NCBI GenBank assembly: GCA_933207985.1
Contig: OW240921.1
Span: 96,075,192-96,139,191, forward strand
DNA length: 64,000 bases
Direction: 5' to 3'
Origin: Pelobates cultripes
Taxonomy: Eukaryota > Chordata > Amphibia > Anura > Pelobatidae
A program made the translations under genes and the position numbers. The notes below the pieces were generated by a model. The model was not told the origin of the DNA. It was given only the letters and a program-made list of their open reading frames with translations, and searched no databases. Positions 57,701-64,000 of this stretch are shown here, in pieces; the stretch's first letter is position 1; every line of letters begins with the position of its first letter.

Positions 57701-60700
57701 AGTTTATCAGTGAAGTGCAAATTAATTCAGAAAAATGATGGGTTCCTCAAAAAAAAGGGGAACTAGGATATATAAGAGGGACAGAAATTCTATGTTCCAA
57801 AGAGAAGGACAAATATGCATGACTAGGTACAGCAAAGAACACACATACATTGTCACAAGCATACTGTATATTCTACATGCTCCAAAGCTACTGATAGGGT
57901 GATGATATATAAAGATCGTTATTGACGTCAATAAAACCATTTACTTGATAGAATCTTTTAACAAACATCTGTGAATGTACACTAGTTTTAAAGCAACATA
58001 TTTAGTCAATATTGAGGTAGTATGCAGTATAAATGTAATTCCATTATGTGCTATTTACATGCTAGTAAATAATATTTTGCGTAGGAGAGGAAAAATATTT
58101 TCCTCTTGATCTGAAGGTTTATTCACACAAAATGTACTTTGCAAACACCATGTGAAGCAATGCTGGCTGATCTACAGGTGAATTCAAATGGTTTGCTTTA
58201 AAAGAACACTCCAAGAACTATAACCACTACAGTGTGCTATAGGGGCTATGGTGCAAGTAGTGCCCTGGCACCTCCTTACTGTTAGTAGGGAAATGTAAAA
58301 AACATTTTAGAATGGTTTGACTTCATTGCGCATTGTTCCCCGATAGCATATAGGAAACCCCAGGGTCCTGCAGCCAGCAGACACAGGACAAGAGTTGTAT
58401 ACGCCGATCCCCGCGTGATAAACTGTATCCTCAGAGCAGATTCACTATACGAATTTCTTCCATGTGTAAGCCTGCTGCAACACTGAACTAGGACAGCTAA
58501 TTAACACCATTATCCAATGGCTAAGTTCCCCGATATGCTATCTCGACTAAGGAATCTTGTGAGTGATTTTAATTCTTTGCTACAATCTAAATTAGATATC
58601 TTTACAGAGAGCACTATGGTTCGCTCTCTTTTGTCTTTATAGATACTCTGCTGTACTCAATTTTTATCTAGGTTCTTACGTATATGTAGATCCAGGGACG
58701 TTTAATTTGGAAGAATTATGGTTGATGCATGTACTTAAATAACAATTTTGCAAGTGCTAGAGTAGTGAGCAATTTCTGTGGTTATACCATAGCTGACGTT
58801 TTTGTACACCTATCAACCCTTGTAACCAAATTGCTACATTAACATCACAGACTGGACTAATCTATTTTAACTATTTTGTGGATCCATTTGTATATGGATG
58901 CACATATGAACGCCGATTCTTATTGTGAGAGTTGAAGGGACACTATAGTTTAATGTAGTGTTTTTGGTGTCAATAGGCAGCCCTGCAGGCTTTTCAATGT
59001 AAGTGCTGCATTTTTAGAGAAAAGGCATTGTTTACATATCTGCCTAGTAACACGTCTAGTGGCAGTCACCCAGATAGCTGCTAGAGGTGCTTCCTGGGTC
59101 AGTGCTGCACAGTGTGCAGCCCAGACATTCAGTGTCTCCACCCTCTGCATGGAGACGCTGAACGGTCTCCTTAGAGATATACTAATTCAATGCATCTCTA
59201 TGAGAAGATGTTCATTGGCGCAGCATCTTGCTGCACTCAAGTGTGATGATCTCAGCCAAGGAGGGGGAGTCAGGCTGGGCCTGCCGTGGCGAGACCGGTG
59301 CAGCAAGCGAGAAAATGTGAGCTAAATCATCTTTTCAGCACGTTTGTAGCAGAGCATAAAATGCCACATCAGGACTAGAGTGACAGGAATACATGTTTGT
59401 ATTCCTGACACTATAGCATTCCTTTAAAGAAATTAGAGATTTATTGTGTTTTTTTTTTAATTTATGGACTTGACTATTTATTGTATTCAGACTTAAAGGA
59501 CCACTATAGTGCCAGGAAAACACTCTTTTTCCTGGCACTATAGTGCCCTGAGGGTGCCCCCACCCGCAGGGACCCCCTCCCGCCGGGCAGGGAGCTCTCC
59601 TCCTCCTCTCCTCCTCCTCCTCTCCTGTGCCGATTTTCACAGTGAGAAGCACGCATGCGCCTCTAGCAGCTGTCAAGAGACAGCCACTGGCGGCTGGATT
59701 AACCCATTTATAAACATAGCAGTTTCTTTGAAACTATGTTTATAAAAAAAATAAATAAAAGGGTTAACCCTAGCTGGACCTGGCACCCAGACCACTTCAT
59801 TAAGCTGAAGTGGTCTGGGTGCCTATAGTGGTCCTTTAATTTTCATTTTTTATTTTTTTTAAAGTCCAAATTTTGCATTTGAATATCACTCATTACCAGA
59901 GTCTGGTTTTACTCCCAGGATTGTAATCTGGGGTGTTTTGGTTATTATCTATATTTAAGGTTTTTTATGGTATCAATTTGCATCAGTTTCAAAACAGTAT
60001 TTAGTAGATAATCCACATTCCCTAGTTGCATTTGGTTTTAAAGGCTGTTCTCTATTTCCAAGTTTTTTTCAATATTATATGTGCTTATTTTGCAAAGTGT
60101 TTTCCATAGGTTGTAAAACAATGGTCTCAATTGAAGTATGGAAGAAGTGCAATATTTTTACAGTTTTTGTCCCATACAGCAAGCATAATCTGTAAAGTTA
60201 TCTTCCACACCGTAACCAAACATGCAGGGATTTGTACACCTTGTGATAAACTACAATAAATATTTTTCGAGGAGCCTGTTACATGAATTACCTCCTTCAG
60301 ATTCAGGAATAAATCCCAGAGATTCAAAAGGAACATCCAGTGGATCTCCACCCTCCAAGTACATGATATGATTTCTGCATGCCCCTTTCAGCTGGATAGA
60401 GTGAGTGGTATGCTAGAACAAAACATGGGGAAAATTTATTATCATTTCTTTTTTTTTAATTCTAGTTATATTATCTCAATGATTTGAGTCCATGTTAACT
60501 CGTGCTAATGATGGAGAGATACAGTATCACAGGGAAGACAATGCAACGTGGAATGGGATTACAGAGGTCTATTTGAAAATTCATTTAAAAGAACACTCTG
60601 AGCACCATACTTACTACAGTTTACTACAGTGGTGCTGGTTCCAGGAGTTCTCTTGCACCCCTCTAAATTAGTCAAACTGTTTACAAGAGATTGACAATTT

Positions 60701-63154
60701 ACCAGGGTTCTCCTGCTCATTGGCTGAGAGTGTGGCCCTGACCAGCCTTGCTTAGCCTAAAGGGAGTAGGGGCCTCAGGTGTGGGGACCTGGCAGGTGAG
60801 TTACTTAGAAAGTTAATTTAGGCCGTGTTTAGGGTTGCAATAATCGCATACCAATGAACCTTTTCTTTTTCATCTTCTAATTTCTTTTAACATATTTATA
60901 TTTTCCTATTCTGTTTCCAAGCAACTAATTAAGATTAAATAGATTTAAAAAATACTAACAATTCTATATAGCCACATACAGACATATGTCAAAGAAGCAG
61001 TGGATGCAGTGGGTAGTGGATGCATGGAATAGCCTTCCAGCTGAAGTGGTAGAGGTTAACACAGTAAAGGAGTTTAAGCATGCGTGGGATATGCATAAGG
61101 CTATCCTAACTATAAGATAAGGCCAGGGACTAATGAAAAGTATTTAGAAAATTGGGCAGACTAGATGGGCTGAATGATTCTTATCTGCCGTCACTTTCTA
61201 TGTTTCTTTGCACAACAAATCCAGCATATTCATTGAGTCAGATTTTAACCTCTTTGGGGGTAAATCCCATGATATCATGACATGGTATGCCATTGGACAT
61301 TAAAGGGTAAAAAAAGCGCCATGTGTCAGTATTATTTAAGGATCTAAGAGTAAATGGTGTTTACATTTTTTACAGAGAGGTGACACAGATCTAAATCCTT
61401 AAAAAAAATAACTGTTTGCAAAATACATTATTATTATTATTCTAAATAAGTTAATTTGCTTCCTTACCTTACCAAAGAGCTCCACTGTGAGGCTGTCAGA
61501 GTAATGCACACTTTCATGGTCAGGATTAAATGTAACACTAACATCTAAAGACTTTCCAGACTCAATAGTGCCCTCTACAGGGAATACGCTGAATACACTA
61601 AAGCCATTGTAATTCTGAGTGCCTGTAGAATAATCAAATTAAGGGAGACAAGTGTAAATTAAAGTCCAGTTCAACAAATTTGAATGTCAGATCATTATTT
61701 TGTAAACTGAATAATTGGAGAACTACAACAAGCAATATATATTCAAGCAACTTTCCAGGTATTGCACTGTGAACAGCATGCTAACTAGAATATATTACTA
61801 TAGTGTAATTAAAATAGTTCTTTTGGGGTTCATTTAATCTTTTTGCAGAAACAGGCAGGCTCGTTTATTAATCCAGGAATTGTCAGGAACTAAGATGGGA
61901 AATGCAAAGCAGAACAAAATAGCCAAACTAGAATAAATGGCCAACTCAATTATTTTCCCAGCTGGTCTTTTTTAGGTTACATGTACAGGTGACCAAAATA
62001 GCCATTTCAGTGATAGTGATTTGCGAAAAACAAAATCACAAATTAAAGCAAATCACGGTCACTAAAATCACAATTAAAACCAAATCACTGTCATTAAAGT
62101 TACTTATAGTGACAGTGATTTGCAAACAGTCTACTCCGTCCCCTCTGCATGTCTTGATATACTCATGATACACATGCTAAACTGTTGCAGTCTCTCTCAT
62201 AACATTCCACGAGAGAGACTGTGCTACAGGTGCTTGGCTAGTTACATTCATTAAAAAAAGAAAAAACACTTCAGTAAGGTAATAGACGGGAAGCACTGAA
62301 CTCTGTGTAGTATACTCAGCGAATAATTCATAGCCCCAATGAGAACGACTACTAGAGGGTCAGGACTGGCTAATAAATATGAGTTAATTGCAAATATGCA
62401 GACAATTATGATAATTCACAGTTGAATTACTATTTTTTCATATTATTTATTAGACATCCTTATTCTTGTGTTGTATTTTCTGTTTCCCTTATATTACTAG
62501 TATTTCAGCATCTGTTGGGTGTTTTGTTGTTATTTTTTTTACTTTTTTCTGCCTTGTTTTTGCAGAGATCATCGGCTATGATATGCCTTTAGAGAACATT
62601 GCTCTAAAGTGACTTAAGCTAATTTTCAATGGAATATTGCTAATAAGCCAAATTGACTGCAATGATGCAGTTTTGGCTGTACAAAAAACAATATCACTAT
62701 TTGCTGTTTAATTATCTGTCTGCTCTGGAGTTTTAATTTGTTATTTTGGTTACACAACTGTACAGTCTGCTCTTACCGGACTCGTATAAATCCTCAGTGC
62801 CTCACATTCATTCCGATCTATTACATAAAACTCATAGCACTATACAATTAATACCATTATCTCTTACACTCCATTACTGAATCTAGTTCCTGGAATCTAC
62901 GATCAGAGTCACTGATATATACATTACCGTAAACTGATCACACACTGCATCGTAGTTTCTTAAAGCTCAAATGTAGCTCAGTAATGAGCTAAATGACTTA
63001 TAAGTCGTTTACATTTTAATTTACCTACTAAGCCTGGATTGGCATTTCTTGAGGAAATAAAACTGGGGAGTTTCTGTAGATCGCTGTATCTGGTCATTGA
63101 AAGACTTCCCAATTTCAGTGAATAAATCACCGGCACTGTAGATGTGTTCTGGAG
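50924..63154 (-). CDS. CFAP74: CFAP74, cilia- and flagella-associated protein 74 (3' six coding exons)
   Basis: CFAP74 belongs to the C1d projection of the ciliary central apparatus, which helps control motility in cilia and sperm tails. Six minus-strand exons join with consistent phases into 253 codons plus stop: 63025-63154, 61468-61622, 60292-60412, 57127-57248, 53574-53708 and 50924-51022. The peptide has MSP/ASH-like immunoglobulin-fold features (FSVFPVEGTIESGKSL, VTFNPDHES, VSIRWVPP), the GDPLDVP block, and ends LTLKGDVTELYQV. My recollection of vertebrate CFAP74 has the same blocks in the same order. All introns are GT-AG. The gene starts beyond base 64000, so only the C-terminal part is seen. 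Introns (1.1-3.4 kb) carry MITEs and hAT pieces, and exons show no frameshift. A paralogous ASH-domain ciliary protein is less likely. Confidence 0.85.
53574..53708 (-). CDS. CFAP74: CFAP74 exon
   Basis: 135 nt (45 codons, phase 0 at both ends), acceptor TTTATTTACAG and donor GTACGT. It encodes NVEFSWENTQLLQQKGF to VSIRWVPPAQYD, the start of the last ASH-like domain. Confidence 0.88.
53924..53985. repeat. Microsatellite (GT/AT then TATTA)
   Basis: A GTGTGTGT run passes into (AT)n and then (TATAT)n/(TATTA)n in the intron between the last two CFAP74 coding exon pairs. Confidence 0.9.
54488..54890. repeat. hAT terminus followed by inverted repeat with (AT)n centre
   Basis: CAGGGCCGGATTAACACAGG at 54488 is a hAT-type left end. 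Then 54600-54670 (TAACTATTTTATAGTCAGTC, CCCCTGCATCCCTTCT) is complementary to 54808-54885 (AGAAGGGATGCAGGGG, GACTATAAAATAGTTA), with (AT)n at 54671-54737 between the arms. Confidence 0.7.
54928..55064. mobile_element. hAT MITE
   Basis: 137 bp, ends CAGGGGTGCCCAAAAGGTAG and CATTTTGCCACCCCTG, with internal mirror blocks CAACTCCCATGATG and CATCATGGGAGTTCTAG. The flanks CTCTATAG and CTCTACAG are a 7/8 target duplication. Relatives are at 242-281 and 40990-41107. Confidence 0.85.
55205..55265 (-). repeat. L2 3' tail, minus strand
   Basis: TTATATAGCGCCATCGGATT and CGTAGCGCTGTACA are the reverse of the L2 end at 9585-9636. Confidence 0.75.
55688..56725. mobile_element. Probable T2-type MITE, long and diverged
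   Basis: The left end TTAAAAGGTTACTCCAACA and the right end GGTGCTATGAATGCTGCTTTAA resemble T2 termini with TTAA. The central hairpin AATCAAATGCTCC/AAGCATTTGATT at 55989-56021 is typical of such repeats. At 1.04 kb it may be composite. Confidence 0.45.
57127..57248 (-). CDS. CFAP74: CFAP74 exon
   Basis: 122 nt, acceptor CTTTTTCAG and donor GTAAAG. It completes the split Asp and encodes EPLKTLLVTFHCIQ to RVGCINSTLLPAKK in phase 0. Confidence 0.85.
58197..58370 (+). repeat. T2-type MITE 5' end
   Basis: It begins TTTAAAAGAACACTCCAAG and carries ACTATAACCACTACAG and GGTGCAAGTAGTGCCCTGGC, common in T2 repeats. No right end is recognised. Confidence 0.5.
58932..59427. mobile_element. T2/Kolobok-type MITE
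   Basis: The left end (mutated TTGA) is AAGGGACACTATAG and the right end CACTATAGCATTCCTTTAA. It is a relative of 43761-44304 by its interior. It lies in a CFAP74 intron. Confidence 0.75.
59493..59839. mobile_element. T2/Kolobok-type MITE
   Basis: 347 bp with intact ends TTAAAGGACCACTATAGTGC and CCTATAGTGGTCCTTTAA. The left end contains a further inverted repeat, GTGCCAGGAAAACACT/TTTTTCCTGGCAC. Confidence 0.85.
60292..60412 (-). CDS. CFAP74: CFAP74 exon
   Basis: 121 nt, acceptor TTGTTCTAG and the weaker donor GTAATT. It encodes HTTHSIQLKGACRNHIMYL and then EGGDPLDVPFESLG, ending with one base of a split Asp codon. Confidence 0.87.
60590..60810 (+). repeat. T2-type MITE 5' end
   Basis: It begins TTTAAAAGAACACTCTGAGC with CACCATACTTACTACAG and a CTCCTGCTCATTGGCTGAGA interior. 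The right end is not recognised. It lies in a CFAP74 intron. Confidence 0.5.
60985..61205 (+). repeat. 3' end of a non-LTR retroelement
   Basis: Third copy of the RT-tail repeat (GCATGGAATAGCCTTCCAGC to CTTTCTATGTTTC), very close to 5640-5878. It lies within the CFAP74 intron between exons at 60412 and 61468. Confidence 0.75.
61468..61622 (-). CDS. CFAP74: CFAP74 exon
   Basis: 155 nt, acceptor TTCTACAG and donor GTAAGG. It completes the split Gly and encodes TQNYNGFSVFSVFPVEG to LTVELFGK, ending in phase 0. It carries the central strands of the ASH-like domain. Confidence 0.88.
63025..63154 (-). CDS. CFAP74: CFAP74 exon (first in window)
   Basis: 130 nt, starting in phase 0 after TTTAATCTCAG and ending with one base of a split Gly codon before GTAAAT. 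It encodes LQNTSTVPVIYSLKLGSLS to NPGLV, the early strands of an ASH-like domain. No upstream exon is visible between here and base 64000. Confidence 0.85.
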
Positions 63155-63230
63155 CTGAGATTAAACAAAATACACTTCATTAACACTGCAAAACAGAAAC
63201 CGGCACAACGACCAGAGTAAATGTGTTCTT

Positions 63231-63500
63231 AAAGGGATACTATAAGTGCCAGGACTACAGAGCTGTATTCCTGGCACTTTAGCTCCCTCTGCCTTCCCCA
63301 TCTCTCCCCCTTCCCTGCGGTGGTCAATAAAGGGTTAAAACTTGTTTATTTACTTACCTTACCCCAGCACCGATGTCCCTCCATGCTGGTTCGCGGCTCT
63401 GCCTCCTCCTCTGTCCCGCGATGTGTGGGCGATAATGCACATTCCACACGCGCATTGACCTTACCATAGAAAAGCATTGAATCTGACATGTGAATTTCAA
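63231..63500 (+). repeat. T2-type MITE, 5' part
   Basis: It begins TTAAAGGGATACTATAAGTG with a mirror block CCAGGACTACAGAGC and a GC-rich interior. It resembles 17050-17240. The right end is not recognised before the window ends. Confidence 0.55.
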
Positions 63501-64000
63501 CTATAAGTCCAGATTAGCTGAACTGATGACTAAACCCTCAAGGACCAACTGCATTGTTTTTGTGGTCATCATAATCTGGTCCCTATAGACCCATGTACCA
63601 TAATGGAATGGTTCTACTTATTAATAAGTGACTGCTATATATAGTCCTGCTGCCATTATATAGGATCGACTTTCCATCTTAGAATAAGATCCTTAACCTC
63701 TTAAGAACCAGTATTTTCTTTTTCTTTTCTCTACATTTCAAAAAAAAAAATTCATGACATAACAATATAATGAGGAAATTGTATTGCTATTACTGTAAAT
63801 AATTCTGTTTTTTGTATCTTTGATCTATGTACATATTTGTATTTGTTCTAAAAGTATTGCATATATTGATGTAAAATATAAAACCTTTAAAAAAAAAATA
63901 TTTGAAAAGAACCAGTGATGGTTTATGTCAACATAACAATCTACACAAACACTCAATGGCAACATGGTATATCTTACTCATTCACTTAGAGCAGAATTCT

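Overview
This window reads as intergenic and intronic DNA from a vertebrate, most likely a frog. Four things point that way: many TTAAAGG-ended MITEs of the T2/Kolobok type known from Xenopus, a LINE-2 element with the usual L2 tail, a DIRS element with amphibian-type terminal repeats, and host exons separated by 1-3.5 kb introns. There are no prokaryotic features. The species cannot be named from the sequence alone.

The only host gene I can support is on the minus strand at the right end (50924-63154). It is the last six coding exons of a gene I recognise as CFAP74, a protein of the ciliary central apparatus. Every splice phase closes, giving 253 codons and a stop. The gene continues upstream beyond base 64000. 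Everything left of about 50.8 kb is its 3' flank, and I see no other convincing gene there.

Layout: 1-241 holds the 5' end of an L1-like LINE. 2057-4486 holds a complete, target-site-duplicated L1-like insertion that carries ORF1 but no ORF2. 4660-5165 is a minisatellite. 6640-9636 is an L2 LINE with a 766-codon open reverse transcriptase frame. 9.9-26.3 kb is a mosaic of T2-type MITEs, hAT, Tc1/mariner, L1 and L2 pieces. 27.5-39.9 kb is one decayed DIRS retrotransposon with inverted terminal repeats, an internal complementary region, gag, RT/RNase H and tyrosine recombinase remnants. It is split by a hAT element (32543-38624) that holds a 100-N gap, a duplicated hAT end, a long VNTR and a perfect 119-bp-arm palindrome with hammerhead-ribozyme-like motifs on both strands. 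40-46 kb carries solo LTRs, a T2 MITE and a 1.5-kb hAT with an intact target-site duplication. 46-50.8 kb is mixed repeats. 50.8-64 kb is CFAP74 with MITE-rich introns.

The elements can be ordered by nesting. hAT copies sit inside the DIRS, a solo LTR sits inside an RT-tail repeat, a hAT MITE sits inside the recombinase remnant, and the L1 copy at the left edge sits inside a hAT copy. The signals most worth following are the ribozyme palindrome, the ORF1-only LINE, and the gap-associated duplication.
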